NCBI GenBank assembly: GCA_036557885.1
Contig: DATBGS010000164.1
Coordinates: forward strand, 1 to 60,764
DNA from: DATBGS01 sp036557885
GTDB taxonomy: Bacteria > Chloroflexota > Ktedonobacteria > Ktedonobacterales > DATBGS01
Reading direction: 5' to 3'
DNA: 60,764 nucleotides
Under the pieces are notes generated by a model, which saw only the letters and a program-made list of their open reading frames with translations, searched no databases and was not told the DNA's origin. Shown here in pieces: positions 8,392-16,925 of the stretch (position 1 is the stretch's first letter; the number at the start of each line of letters is the position of its first letter). The translations under genes and the position numbers were made by a program.

Positions 8392-9165
8392 CTATCCCCG
8401 CCGCTGGCAGATATAAATCATCAGCCGAGACGTGGCGGTCAGCGGCTCCTGCTGCCAGTTGCCATAACAGGCACGAATCTGCCACCCATTATAGAAAAGC
8501 AAGGCTTCCATCTCCTGGGGATAGACATAGCGCAGGGCCGTGCGCGTCGTCTTCTCCTCGCGCCGCCTGTCTGGGTGCAGCCACTGTTCATAGAAGGTGT
8601 AATGCTGTATTTGGCTGATGGGGTCGTAGTGCTGCTGCTCGGTGCCGATGACCTGCCTGTCATCAGGCAGCGTGAGGTGCTGCGGCTCTGCAAGGCGGGC
8701 TTCCAAGAGATTCTTGGGCGAGGGATTGCGCGTGCAAAAGAGAAAACAACCGCCTGGTGCCAAATGGTCCCGCGCGCGCTCCAGCAGCGCCTCCTGGTCC
8801 TGCCGCGTCAGAAAGTGCTGAAACGCATTGCCCAGCATATAAATGAGAGGAAACTGCTTGTCGAGTTGGAACGCCCGCGCATCCGCCAGCACCCACTCTA
8901 TCGAGACGGAATGGGCCGCCGCCTTCTGAGTGGCCCACGCGATCATCTCTGGCACAATATCCACCCCCGTCACCTGATAGCCGAGCTTTGCCAGGTACAC
9001 GGCCATCGTCCCCGTTCCACACGCCAGGTCCAGCAGCGGCCCGCCCAGCGTTCGCGCCCATTGCTCGGTCAAGGGGCGGTCCTCGTCGTAGCCCTCTTCT
9101 TGCGAGTCGTAGGCTTGTGGGTCGCGGTACCCTTCAAGATTTTCATCAAACATTGCTAAACTCAT
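8392..9165 (-). CDS. SAM-dependent methyltransferase (class I)
   Basis: 257 residues from the ATG at 9165; a second in-frame ATG at 9153 is equally possible. Motif I is GPLLDLACGTGTMAVYLA, motif post-I GYQVTGVDIVPEMI, motif II DARAFQLDKQFPLIYML, and motif III LLERARDHLAPGGCFLF, so the SAM-binding fold is complete. The substrate is not evident. The gene is divergent from leader B, whose -35 box begins 12 nt from the ATG, so the two promoters must overlap. Confidence 0.9.
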   Translation of the reverse strand: MSLAMFDENLEGYRDPQAYDSQEEGYDEDRPLTEQWARTLGGPLLDLACGTGTMAVYLAKLGYQVTGVDIVPEMIAWATQKAAAHSVSIEWVLADARAFQLDKQFPLIYMLGNAFQHFLTRQDQEALLERARDHLAPGGCFLFCTRNPSPKNLLEARLAEPQHLTLPDDRQVIGTEQQHYDPISQIQHYTFYEQWLHPDRRREEKTTRTALRYVYPQEMEALLFYNGWQIRACYGNWQQEPLTATSRLMIYICQRRG

Positions 9166-9176
9166 CCCAAAAACGC

Positions 9177-9205
9177 TTGACAGCAGAAAAACTATACTGT
9201 ATACT
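9177..9205 (+). promoter_or_regulatory. Promoter of leader B
   Basis: TTGACA, 17-bp spacer, TATACT. A second TATACT at 9193 is too close to the -35 box. The spacer differs from the shared sequence seen in leaders A, C and D. It faces away from the methyltransferase gene. Confidence 0.65.
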
Positions 9206-9211
9206 AGCATT

Positions 9212-9431
9212 AGCCGTTGAAGAGTGCAACCAGTGGAAGCCCTGGCACGCAACTCAATATCCCCTGGCGCACCCTGGAAAACTGGCTCGGATGAGTGTAT
9301 TACTCACCCGCGCCCGTTACCCCATGCCTGCGAAACCCCAGGCGCGGGGCCGCTGCGTTATAAGCGATCTCGCCAAAAAGCGCAATGGCCCCCGCGCCTG
9401 GACCCAGGCACGGGGGCCTGTTTCTTCTTTC
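9212..9431 (+). ncRNA. Leader B: structured attenuator-like RNA
   Basis: Second copy of the leader structure. It has a GAGT/ACTC hairpin, then segment a, CCCGCGCC (9307-9314); b, CAGGCGCGGGGCCGC (9339-9353), identical to A and C; c, GGCCCCCGCGCCTGG (9387-9401); and d, CCAGGCACGGGGGCC (9404-9418) followed by TGTTTCTTCTTTC. The c:d hairpin with the pyrimidine-rich tail is terminator-like. GCGCAATGG in front of c is also found in leader C. The sequence between segments varies, so pairing rather than primary sequence appears to be kept. Confidence 0.7.
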
Positions 9432-9442
9432 TTCGTCGCGCG

Positions 9443-9502
9443 CCCCGGCACGGTGGCCGGGGCTACAGGCAGGCGCTCGTAGCCCCGGCCACCGTGCCGG
9501 GG
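9443..9502. repeat. Palindromic repeat, perfect 24-bp arms
   Basis: Arms 9443-9466 and 9479-9502 are exact complements around a 12-nt loop. It lies between the leader B terminator and gene 9647. A tail (ATCGTCGCAAACGC) after the second arm recurs near 48810 and 48961. Confidence 0.9.
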
Positions 9503-9646
9503 AATCGTCGCAAACGCCAACGTTGGCGGTGGGGCCGCACCCTGCCCCACCCGGTGTCGGCAGGGATGCCGACGCTACGAAAGTACGAAGAAAGAAGAAA
9601 GGCACACGTGGCGCGGGCCATTTCGTAGGAGAAACGAGGCCCAACT

Positions 9647-10426
9647 ATGTTGTTTCCATCCCAAAACGGGAATCGCCCGTCGTCCATGCCCAACCCGGTC
9701 AAGCATCCCTTGCTCGCCCTCAAGTATGTGCTCTTTGGCTATTTGCCCCTCGGCGGTCCCGCCTGGCTGAGCGTCCCGCTGGACTTCGTGCCGCTGGAAC
9801 ACCTGGCCCGCTACTCCGATTATTTCATCACCGAAGGCTACGTCTCCACCCTGATGTGTTTCCTCATCCCCCTGTTCCTGCTGATGATTGATCAGCAGTT
9901 ACGGCGCAAAAAGCGGGCGTATGGCGGCAAGTGGTTTGCCAACTACTACACGCCCGCTGATCTGGAGCAGCAGCCCGCTGACCGCGAGGCGCTGCGACGG
10001 CTGGGCAGCGACACGCTCTTTCAGATGCTCAAAGAAGAACTGCGCGTGCTGTTCCGCTTGCTGCGAGCGGCGCAGGTAGCGTATCGTCTGGGACCAGATG
10101 GGGCGGAGTGGCAGCCGATTCATAAGGCGGCGATGGTGGTGCTGCTGCGGCTGGCGCAGATCAGCGCGGCGCTGCGTCGGAAGGGGAGCCATTACTTAGC
10201 GGAGGAGTGCTTTCGCTGGCAGGCGCGGGTGGTGTGGAACGAGCTTTTTGCTCACGCGCCCGCGCCAGAGGCAGAGCGGGAATGGCTGGAGCCGCTGAAG
10301 GGGTTGGAGCCGCAAGATCGCAAGCGGGTGACGCTGCATCTGTGGCGCGAGCAGGCGGCAGGCCGCCCCATCCCCACCCCGTTTGTGGAGCGCTTCCCCG
10401 CGTGGGCCGAGGAGTTCAGCGCGTAG
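9647..10426 (+). CDS. KRAxGG-family protein, copy 2
   Basis: 259 residues. The ATG is preceded by GTAGGAGAAACGAGG. It shares with copies 1 and 3 HPLLALK, LGGPAWL, EGYVSTLMC, RRKKRAYGG, YTPADLEQQPAD, KEELRVLFRLLRAAQVAY, a histidine in IHKAA, and YLAEECFRWQARVVWNELF. Two hydrophobic stretches precede the basic core. It is transcribed from its own promoter through leader B. Function unknown. Confidence 0.8.
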   Translation: MLFPSQNGNRPSSMPNPVKHPLLALKYVLFGYLPLGGPAWLSVPLDFVPLEHLARYSDYFITEGYVSTLMCFLIPLFLLMIDQQLRRKKRAYGGKWFANYYTPADLEQQPADREALRRLGSDTLFQMLKEELRVLFRLLRAAQVAYRLGPDGAEWQPIHKAAMVVLLRLAQISAALRRKGSHYLAEECFRWQARVVWNELFAHAPAPEAEREWLEPLKGLEPQDRKRVTLHLWREQAAGRPIPTPFVERFPAWAEEFSA

Positions 10427-10496
10427 CAGTCGCCCAGCAAGCACGCGGCCAGTTAAAGAGGCAGGCGCGAACTGCGCAGGCCAAAGAAGCCTGCTG

Positions 10497-11237
10497 TCAG
10501 AAGACCCCTTCAATCTGCGCAATCCGCTCGCCCTTAAAACGGAAGTGCAGCGACCCCGCCATGCGGTGGATGATCCCGTCTCGGTCTTGCCAGCGCGCTA
10601 TGTAGCGCGCTGCCACGCCCAACGGACGCCCATAGACCCGTACCTCGTCAATGGTATAGCCAGGCAAGGTCGAGAAACGTTGTTCGATGTAGGCCCGATA
10701 GGTCAGCAGCCCACTTTTGGACTCAGAAACCTCTACGGCGGGCGCTGAGATGGACCGCAGCGCCACATCGGGCGTACACAGTCGTGCTAGCTGTTTCCAA
10801 TCGTGGGCATTCAGCGCGGCAAAGAACTGCTCGATGACCTGCGTCTGGCGGGTGTGGTTCGATTGGGGATGTATCTCGCGCTGCACCGCGCGCACCAGAT
10901 CGTCCAGGTTAAACGGCTTATGCAGCAGAAAAGATACGCCCGCCTGGGCTGCTGCTTCCTCTGCCATCGGCCAGGAGGTCATCACAGCAACAGGCGTGGG
11001 CACCGCCTTTGTCAGTAAGGGGCGAATACTTTGGAGCGGGGCGTGTCCATTCGGGGAGAACAGATCGGTGAGGACCAGGTGATAGACATGCTCCTCTAAC
11101 TGTTCAAGCGAGGCAGGCAGCGACACCGCCGGAGTGACGGCATAGCCTTCCTCCTCCAGGACCGCCTGGACAGGAAGGAGGATGTCAGGTTCATCTTCCA
11201 CCAGCAGCAGCCGTGCTGGGATTGCAGACAGACTCAT
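10497..11237 (-). CDS. Response-regulator receiver domain fused to a SnoaL-like domain
   Basis: 246 residues. The receiver (1-125) has the acidic pair in LLLVEDEPD, a phospho-acceptor Asp in LVLTDLF, and the switch lysine in LLHKPF. Residues about 130-246 form a SnoaL/NTF2-like cone fold (QVIEQFFAALNAHDWKQLAR, then RWQDRDGIIHRMAGSLHFRF with the GERIAQIEGVF ending). This output domain has no DNA-binding helices, so it probably senses a small ligand or dimerises. A ribosome site GGAGAGGA precedes the ATG. No kinase gene is adjacent. The gene is convergent with copy 2 of the KRAxGG family. Confidence 0.8.
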   Translation of the reverse strand: MSLSAIPARLLLVEDEPDILLPVQAVLEEEGYAVTPAVSLPASLEQLEEHVYHLVLTDLFSPNGHAPLQSIRPLLTKAVPTPVAVMTSWPMAEEAAAQAGVSFLLHKPFNLDDLVRAVQREIHPQSNHTRQTQVIEQFFAALNAHDWKQLARLCTPDVALRSISAPAVEVSESKSGLLTYRAYIEQRFSTLPGYTIDEVRVYGRPLGVAARYIARWQDRDGIIHRMAGSLHFRFKGERIAQIEGVF

Positions 11238-11444
11238 GCTGGTTTTCCTCTCCAGAAAGCAGAAACAGTGGGTTATCGCTCAAGAGAGCAGCACAAGTAT
11301 ACTATGCCAGTCAAGGCATCTGAGGGGGTTTTCCAACAGCAAACATGCAGGAGCAGCCCTGCCGCGTTTCTGCGCTCGGTACAAAACCGGCAGAGAAAGA
11401 GCGGCAGGGGCTGGCGCTGTCGGCAAAGGGGGCAGGCAGGTCTA

Positions 11445-11921
11445 TTAGCGCACAGTAATTTCGGTGCGCGGGTCAAGCTCGCGCGCCAGGTGGACGCCCT
11501 CCACGCCGCAATCGTTGCAGACCAGGGGCATCTGGCCCAGGTGGACCGCGCCGCAGACCTGGCACACCCAGCGGCTTGCCATCATGCGCACAATATCGGC
11601 GCGGCTGACAATGCCCAGCAGCCGATCACCGGCCAGGACCGGCACGCGCTTAATGTGATTGCCGGTGAGCAGTTGGGCAATCGCGTCCATCGAGGCATCT
11701 TCCTGCACGCTGATTACCCGGCGGCTCATAATGTTGCCCACCGTCGTGCCAGTTTTGTTGATGATGTCTATCTCGCTGACAATGCCAATCACGCGCTGCT
11801 CGTTGTCTAAGACCGGCATGCCGCTGATGCGATAGTCTGCGAGCTTTCGGGCGGCCTCTTGAATGCTGGCGTTTTCGCTGATAGTGATGACGTTGGGGGA
11901 CATAATGTCTCGTGCTTGCAT
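11445..11921 (-). CDS. CBS-pair protein with C-terminal zinc ribbon
   Basis: 158 residues from the ATG at 11921, which follows AGGAGG. Two CBS motifs (ARDIMSPNVITISENASIQE ... GMPVLDNEQRVIGIVSEIDI and NIMSRRVISVQEDASMDAIA ... RVPVLAGDRLLGIVSRADI) form one adenosyl-nucleotide-binding module. A zinc ribbon with VCQVCG and VCNDCG ends the protein. The module likely senses AMP/ATP or similar. A partner is not apparent; the 207 nt downstream hold no gene. Confidence 0.85.
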   Translation of the reverse strand: MQARDIMSPNVITISENASIQEAARKLADYRISGMPVLDNEQRVIGIVSEIDIINKTGTTVGNIMSRRVISVQEDASMDAIAQLLTGNHIKRVPVLAGDRLLGIVSRADIVRMMASRWVCQVCGAVHLGQMPLVCNDCGVEGVHLARELDPRTEITVR

Positions 11922-12080
11922 GGGGCATTTTCCTCCTGCATTGGATGAGCGACGCGAAAGCCGCTCGCGTGGCCTGCCAGACATCCCCGTTGATGCCCGG
12001 CATGGTGCTATTGTAGCGGATTGCCTGTGAGAAGTAAAGCCTCTCCCTCCTGCTCTGCAAAACTGATGCCAGAGTTATCC

Positions 12081-12110
12081 TTGTGCTCGCCCCCGCCGCG
12101 TGGCTATAAT
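12081..12110 (+). promoter_or_regulatory. Promoter of the flavoprotein gene
   Basis: TTGTGC, 18-bp spacer, TATAAT. The start of transcription would fall near 12117. Confidence 0.5.
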
Positions 12111-12173
12111 AGAACGATGGACAGGACTCAACAGCAGCCCCAGGCGGGGCAACGGCAGCGAGGAGCAGGCAGC

Positions 12174-13412
12174 ATGCAGCGAGAACACTCGGTGGTGATT
12201 GTTGGCGGGGGACCGGCGGGGCTGGCCGCCGCAGAAGCGGTGGCGAAAGCGGGCGTGGATGTCGTCATTCTGGAGCGCCAGGGAGAGATAGGCTATCCCA
12301 TCCACACCAGCGGCGGAAGCTGGATTAAAGACCTTCAGGAGCTAGACATCCCTGAGCACCTCTATCACCCCGTTGGCACAGCCATCTTCCTCTCGCCCAA
12401 CCGCGAAGTCGCCTTTCGCTACCCGCAGCCCGTCGTCTGTGTGCTGGATATTCGCGGCCTCTATCAATTTCTGGCGCAGCGCGCCATTGAGGCGGGCGCG
12501 CGCCTGGAAATGAAGACCATCGCCCAGACGCCCATTCTGGAAGATGGCAAGGTCGTCGGCCTCAACGTCAAAGATCGCCTGGGCCAGGCGGTGGAATATC
12601 GCGCCAAAGTCGTGATTGACGCCAGCGGCTTCTCGCGCATCATCGCCACGCGCGCCGGGCTGCACCAGAACTTTGAGCGCTATGGCTACGGCGCGGAATA
12701 TGACCTCCACGCCCCCAACTACGATCAAGATCGCGTCTATCTGATTATGGGGTCGCAGGTGGCCCCGTCCGGCTACGCCTGGGTCTTCCCGCGCGGCAAG
12801 GGGCGCGTGCGCGTGGGCGTGGGCATCCTGAAACCTGATGCCGACACCGAAGACGCCCGCCTCTACCTGGACCGCCTGACCGAGCGCGTGCCCCAGCTTG
12901 CGCCGCTCCTGGCACACTCCAGCCCGATTGAGTATCACACCGGCCTCTTCCCCTCAGAGGCGCCGCCGGAAAAGCTCGTCACCGCCGGACTGGTCGCCAC
13001 CGGAGACGCGGGCATGCAAGGCTCCACGCTGGTTGGCGAGGGCATCCGCTACGCCATCAACAGCGGGCGCATGGCCGGGCGCGTCGTGGGCACAGCCATC
13101 GCGCAAGGCAACTGGTCGCCCAAAGCGCTCAGCCGCTACGAAGACGACTGGCGCGCCAAATACCTGCGCGAGATGCAGCTTTCTTACAAGATCAACCGCA
13201 TCATTGCCCGCTTCACCGATGGGCAGTGGGACAAGGGGCTGGACCTGCTGCGCCACCTTTCGCCCGATCAAGCCGCCGCGCTGCTCAAGGGCGACTACAG
13301 CGCCAAATTGGGCCTGCAACTCGTCACGCGCAACCCCGGCCTGGTGCGCACGCTGGCGAAATACTCGCTGCACGGGTTGCTGCCGCCCAAGATGGCCGCC
13401 GGGCGGATATAG
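12174..13412 (+). CDS. Geranylgeranyl reductase-family FAD-dependent oxidoreductase
   Basis: 412 residues. The N-terminal dinucleotide fold is VVIVGGGPAGLAAAEAVAKA (GxGxxG), with the acidic end of strand 2 in VVILERQ. The second FAD motif is LVATGDAGMQGSTLVGEGIR, typical of the GGR/FixC/CrtI-like group. Such enzymes reduce isoprenoid double bonds of archaeal or bacterial lipids or quinones. The ATG at 12174 has GAGGAG 8 nt upstream. An earlier ATG at 12117 coincides with the predicted transcription start and would be leaderless, adding 19 residues. No lipid genes are adjacent. Confidence 0.85.
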   Translation: MQREHSVVIVGGGPAGLAAAEAVAKAGVDVVILERQGEIGYPIHTSGGSWIKDLQELDIPEHLYHPVGTAIFLSPNREVAFRYPQPVVCVLDIRGLYQFLAQRAIEAGARLEMKTIAQTPILEDGKVVGLNVKDRLGQAVEYRAKVVIDASGFSRIIATRAGLHQNFERYGYGAEYDLHAPNYDQDRVYLIMGSQVAPSGYAWVFPRGKGRVRVGVGILKPDADTEDARLYLDRLTERVPQLAPLLAHSSPIEYHTGLFPSEAPPEKLVTAGLVATGDAGMQGSTLVGEGIRYAINSGRMAGRVVGTAIAQGNWSPKALSRYEDDWRAKYLREMQLSYKINRIIARFTDGQWDKGLDLLRHLSPDQAAALLKGDYSAKLGLQLVTRNPGLVRTLAKYSLHGLLPPKMAAGRI

Positions 13413-13426
13413 GCATGGCGAGGCGC

Positions 13427-13456
13427 TTGCGCATGGGCGCGAAGATGGGGTATAAT
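13427..13456 (+). promoter_or_regulatory. Promoter of the split tRNA-Arg gene
   Basis: TTGCGC, 18-bp spacer, TATAAT; the start should lie about 10 nt before the tRNA 5' end at 13474. Confidence 0.6.
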
Positions 13457-13473
13457 GCAGGCGTACTCTGCGT

Positions 13474-13542
13474 GGGGCTGTAGCTCAGTGGATAGAGCAA
13501 AGGTTTCCTAAACCTTTGGCCGCAGGTTCGATTCCTGTCAGC
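13474..13542 (+). tRNA. tRNA-Arg(CCU), 5' exon
   Basis: Full cloverleaf up to position 69. Acceptor 5' strand GGGGCTG, D stem GCTC/GAGC, anticodon stem AAGGT/ACCTT with loop TTCCTAA (anticodon CCT at 13507-13509), T stem GCAGG/CCTGT with loop TTCGATT. The acceptor 3' strand stops after CAGC (13539-13542), where the group II intron begins. Unspliced RNA would continue TTG and could not close the stem properly. Confidence 0.9.
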
Positions 13543-13756
13543 TTGCGTCGCTTCGGCGGCTAGTGGATTCCCCTCCGAGGGGGGAGAAGTGGAGAGCAAT
13601 ACTTCTAGGGCAACGGCTTACCTGGAGGGGAAACCCAAAGGGAACAACAGCATGCCGTCGAAGCAGGAAAGCCCGAAGGTATGTAGGGTAGTACGACCTG
13701 CAAGCCCTGCGCGCATGGTGAGACTGGCGTGTCAAATCCGAGTTCTACGTGGCGAT

Positions 13757-13762
13757 AGGAAT
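13757..13762 (+). other. EBS2 of the group II intron
   Basis: AGGAAT, exact complement of tRNA bases 13531-13536. Confidence 0.75.
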
Positions 13763-13841
13763 AGCCCGCCGCAGCATACCTGAAGCGGTGACATCGCTGC
13801 ACCCCTACGGGAAGAGTGTATGGGGTGCGATAACCTGGAAT

Positions 13842-13849
13842 GGGCTGAC
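13842..13849 (+). other. EBS1 (plus delta bases) of the group II intron
   Basis: GGGCTGAC; the last six bases pair with 13537-13542 and the first two with 16047-16048, spanning the spliced junction. Confidence 0.8.
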
Positions 13850-14102
13850 AACTCAGGTGAAAGCTCTCAGCGATGGACGGCGGACAATGAGTCCGTTAAA
13901 GAACAAAAGGACACCTAAACGCGCTGAACGTCCACGAGTCGTAAAAGCGAGATGGCCTAAAAGACGCGAGTCTCATGGTCACGGAGTCCCCATAGTAGCC
14001 TGGCAACAGACGAAGGGGCAGCTTACGAAAGTAGGCCAGAGCCTCCCTTGACAAAGGAGGCAGGACAGGTGTCATCGAGTACGCGATGGAGAGGTATGCG
14101 AA

Positions 14103-15920
14103 ATGCAGAGCGCCGCAACCATCAAAGCACTCCTCAGTGAAAGAGGCAAAGAAAGGAAGCCCCTGGAGAGAGTCTACCGACTCTTCTTCAACCCTGATCT
14201 GTACCTGACGGCATACGGAAAACTGTATGCCAACAAAGGCGCCATGACCCCAGGCATCACCGAAGAAACAGTGGATGCGATGTCCCTGGAGAAGATCGAA
14301 GCAATCATTGAGGTTATCCGCAATGAACGCTACGTATGGAAGCCAGCCAGAAGGGTTTACATCCCGAAGGCAAACGGGAAGAAGCGACCACTAGGACTGC
14401 CGGTCTGGTCGGACAAGCTGGTGCAAGAAGTCATGCGAATGATTCTGGAAGCATACTACGAGCCGAAGTTCTCCGACCTCTCGTGCGGGTTTAGACCCGG
14501 ACGAGGATGCCACACCGCCCTAAGACAAATCTATGGGAAGTGGACCGGGGTGGTCTGGTTCATCGAAGGTGACATCTCAGCATGCTTTGACCGCATAGAC
14601 CATGAAGTGCTGCTGGGCATACTGAGAAGGGACATCCACGATGAAAGATTCATCAGACTCATAAGCGCTATGCTCGACGCCGGGTATCTGGAGGAATGGA
14701 AATACAATGCAACACTGAGCGGTACGCCGCAAGGTGGTGTGGTAAGCCCGCTCCTCGCCAACATCTACCTCAACGAACTCGATAGGTATATGGAGGACCA
14801 ACTCATCCCAGCGTGGACACGCGGCAGCGAACGAAAGGTAAGCGCCGAGTATCGGAGCCTGACAGACCGCGCAAAGTGGCTCCACAGGAAAGGGAAGATC
14901 GAAGAGGCAAGGCAGCTACGCAAACAAAGAGCGAAGTTGCCCTACGGGGACACCAGAGACCAGAACTTTCGACGACTGAAATACGTGAGGTACGCAGACG
15001 ACTTCCTGGTAGGGTTTACAGGGCCGAAGGCGGAAGCAGAGCAAATCAAAGAAGAAATACGCAAGTTTCTTCGAGAGAAGCTGAAACTAGAGATGTCAGA
15101 GGCCAAGACCCTGATTACACACGGAAGAACAGAAGCGGCAAAGTTCCTTGGGTATGAAGTGCGGGTGATGCAAGCCGACGATCAGAGGGCCAGCGATACA
15201 AGGCAGGCACTCAACGGAAAGATCGGGCTGAGGATACCAGCCACAGTCATCGAGCAGAAATGCCAAGCCTACATGGAGGCGGGAAAGCCCCGGCACAAAG
15301 CCGAGAAACTCAATGATGGTGATTTCACTATCGTAGCGGCGTATCAGGCGGAGTATCGGGGAATGGTGGAATACTACCGGATGGCATACAACCTGGGGGA
15401 ACTGACGAAATTACAGTGGGTGATGGAGACCTCACTGGTCAAAACACTCGCAAATAAGCACAAGACCTCCGCACCAGCCATCTACGGGAAGTACCGGGAC
15501 ACTATCGAAATTGGCAAGAAGCGCTACAAGGTGCTGAAAGTCACGGTAGAGAGAAGCGGAAAAGAGCCACTTGTCGCCATATGGGGAGGAATACCGCTGG
15601 TCTGGACTCCAAAAGCAATCCTGGACGACCAACCAAGGCAGGTTCGGGTGGGCAGGACGGAACTCGAAAGAAGACTAATTGCCAACCGATGCGAATACTG
15701 CGGCAGCACCGTCAGTGTGGAAGTTCACCACACCAGGGCGCTAAAAGACCTCAACCACAAAGGTCGAGAGATACCGGACTGGAAGAGGTTGATGTCAGCG
15801 CGGCGGCGCAAAACAATGGTCGTCTGCCGAACATGCCATCAGGACATCACATATGGGCGTCCCATGAGGAACAAACCAAGTGGAGAAGGCTTTATGTGGA
15901 ACCGAGCAGTCAGGGCATGA
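14103..15920 (+). CDS. Group II intron reverse transcriptase/maturase with HNH endonuclease
   Basis: 605 residues, in intron domain IV. RT blocks include LPVWSDKLVQEVMRMILEAY, CGFRPGRGCHTALRQI, FIEGDISACFDRIDH, TPQGGVVSPLLANIYLNEL and the catalytic YADD in KYVRYADDFLVGF. Maturase domain X follows. The C-terminus is an HNH nuclease with CEYCG, EVHH and VCRTCHQD. All active-site residues seen are intact, so splicing and mobility by target-primed reverse transcription are plausible. A GAGAGG site precedes the ATG. Confidence 0.95.
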   Translation: MQSAATIKALLSERGKERKPLERVYRLFFNPDLYLTAYGKLYANKGAMTPGITEETVDAMSLEKIEAIIEVIRNERYVWKPARRVYIPKANGKKRPLGLPVWSDKLVQEVMRMILEAYYEPKFSDLSCGFRPGRGCHTALRQIYGKWTGVVWFIEGDISACFDRIDHEVLLGILRRDIHDERFIRLISAMLDAGYLEEWKYNATLSGTPQGGVVSPLLANIYLNELDRYMEDQLIPAWTRGSERKVSAEYRSLTDRAKWLHRKGKIEEARQLRKQRAKLPYGDTRDQNFRRLKYVRYADDFLVGFTGPKAEAEQIKEEIRKFLREKLKLEMSEAKTLITHGRTEAAKFLGYEVRVMQADDQRASDTRQALNGKIGLRIPATVIEQKCQAYMEAGKPRHKAEKLNDGDFTIVAAYQAEYRGMVEYYRMAYNLGELTKLQWVMETSLVKTLANKHKTSAPAIYGKYRDTIEIGKKRYKVLKVTVERSGKEPLVAIWGGIPLVWTPKAILDDQPRQVRVGRTELERRLIANRCEYCGSTVSVEVHHTRALKDLNHKGREIPDWKRLMSARRRKTMVVCRTCHQDITYGRPMRNKPSGEGFMWNRAVRA

Positions 15921-15953
15921 GTAGTAATCACTGTATGTAATCATGACACTGGA

Positions 15954-15987
<34 letters not shown>

Positions 15988-16046
15988 GGAGGGGGGAGGT
16001 CGGAAAAGTACCCGGCAACGGGCAACTCGTCGGCCCCCTACCCTAC

Positions 16047-16050
16047 CCCA
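16047..16050 (+). tRNA. tRNA-Arg(CCU), 3' exon (4 nt)
   Basis: CCCA supplies positions 70-72 and discriminator A73. CCA is not encoded directly after it. Assigned from complementarity to GGG at the tRNA 5' end and from the EBS1 extension. Confidence 0.75.
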
Positions 16051-16070
16051 CCCACGTCTTGCAGAAGAAA

Positions 16071-16097
16071 GCCGCCCCAATACTGGGGCGGCTTTTA
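16071..16097. terminator. Bidirectional terminator between tRNA-Arg and rpsL
   Basis: GCCGCCCCA/TGGGGCGGC with a 4-nt loop, followed by TTTT on the plus strand and CTTTCTTC on the minus strand. It ends both convergent units. Confidence 0.85.
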
Positions 16098-16127
16098 CTG
16101 AGTTCTTCACGCGCGCCGCAGCAAGCC

Positions 16128-16574
16128 CTATTTCTTGCTGCTTTTCGCTGGGGCGGCCTGTCCTGCTTTCGGGCGCTTCGCGCCATACTTCGAGCGGCCC
16201 TGGCGCCGCCCCTCCACGCCGCCACAGTCCAGCGCGCCCCGCACCACATGATAGCGAACGCCCGGCAAGTCCCGAACACGCCCGCCGCGCACCAGCACGG
16301 CGGAATGTTCCTGTAACTTGTTGACTTCGCCTGGAATGTAGGCGGTCACTTCCTTGTGATTGGACAGGCGCACGCGGGCAATCTGGCGGAAGGCCGAATT
16401 CGGCTTCTTGGGCTTCATCACCCCCACCCGCACGCACACGCCCGCTTTTTGCGGCGCGTAGCATGTGCTCAGCTTGCCGGTGAACGCATTGTACGTGGAC
16501 TGTAACGCTGGGGCCGAAGCCCTTTTGTGTTTGCGAGCGCGACCTTTGCGAATCAATTGATTCGTCGTAGGCAC
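16128..16574 (-). CDS. rpsL: Ribosomal protein S12
   Basis: 148 residues from a GTG at 16574, preceded by AAGGAGAA; the protein starts MPTTNQLIRKG as in other S12 proteins. S12 lines the decoding centre of the 30S subunit. PKKPNSA with its key lysine is kept, but the streptomycin-contact lysine of GGRVKDLPG (E. coli Lys88 with Met) is arginine: GGRVRDLPG, codon 16272-16274, residue 101. The usual GEGHNLQEH reads GEVNKLQEH. The tail has an Ala/Lys extension. rpsG and fusA, normally next to it, are absent from both sides. Confidence 0.95.
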   Translation of the reverse strand: MPTTNQLIRKGRARKHKRASAPALQSTYNAFTGKLSTCYAPQKAGVCVRVGVMKPKKPNSAFRQIARVRLSNHKEVTAYIPGEVNKLQEHSAVLVRGGRVRDLPGVRYHVVRGALDCGGVEGRRQGRSKYGAKRPKAGQAAPAKSSKK

Positions 16575-16871
16575 GTGTGTCAGTTCTCCTTTTCCACACA
16601 GAAACCAGCCTCGCCCTGTTTCCTCACTGGAAACGGAGCAGGCATACACATGATTGGGAAACACGAAAACAACCACAAAAAAACCCGGTGGGTTGCCCCC
16701 CGGTCCTGTGTCGTCCGTCGTTGCCCCGCGCCTCTTCGTGAGGTGTGCGTTTCTGCTGAAAAGGAGTCTCGTCAGGAGAAAGGCACCGTAAAAAGGGTAG
16801 GGAACGCCGCTGACAACCGTGTGCTACATAACCACATGGGTTCACCCCCCTTTCTGAGTGCATGAAGAACT
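16575..16871 (-). promoter_or_regulatory. Long untranslated leader of rpsL
   Basis: About 297 nt between the predicted start (near 16871) and the GTG. It contains no gene. Length suggests post-transcriptional control, but no known ribosomal leader motif is recognised. Confidence 0.4.
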
Positions 16872-16877
16872 GCGAGC

Positions 16878-16906
16878 AGTATACCCCATCCTGCGCACGC
16901 TGTCAA
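16878..16906 (-). promoter_or_regulatory. Strong sigma70-type promoter of rpsL
   Basis: On the minus strand TTGACA (16901-16906), 17-bp spacer, TATACT (16878-16883). Confidence 0.75.
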
Positions 16907-16925
16907 ATTGCTCGTTGTGTGCAGC

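Noticed and set aside
11280..11310. Promoter for the receiver-SnoaL gene
   Set aside because: TTGACT and TATACT occur on the minus strand, but only 7 bp apart.
14103..15920. Retron or diversity-generating reverse transcriptase
   Set aside because: Domain V, EBS/IBS pairing, maturase X and HNH domains show a group II intron.
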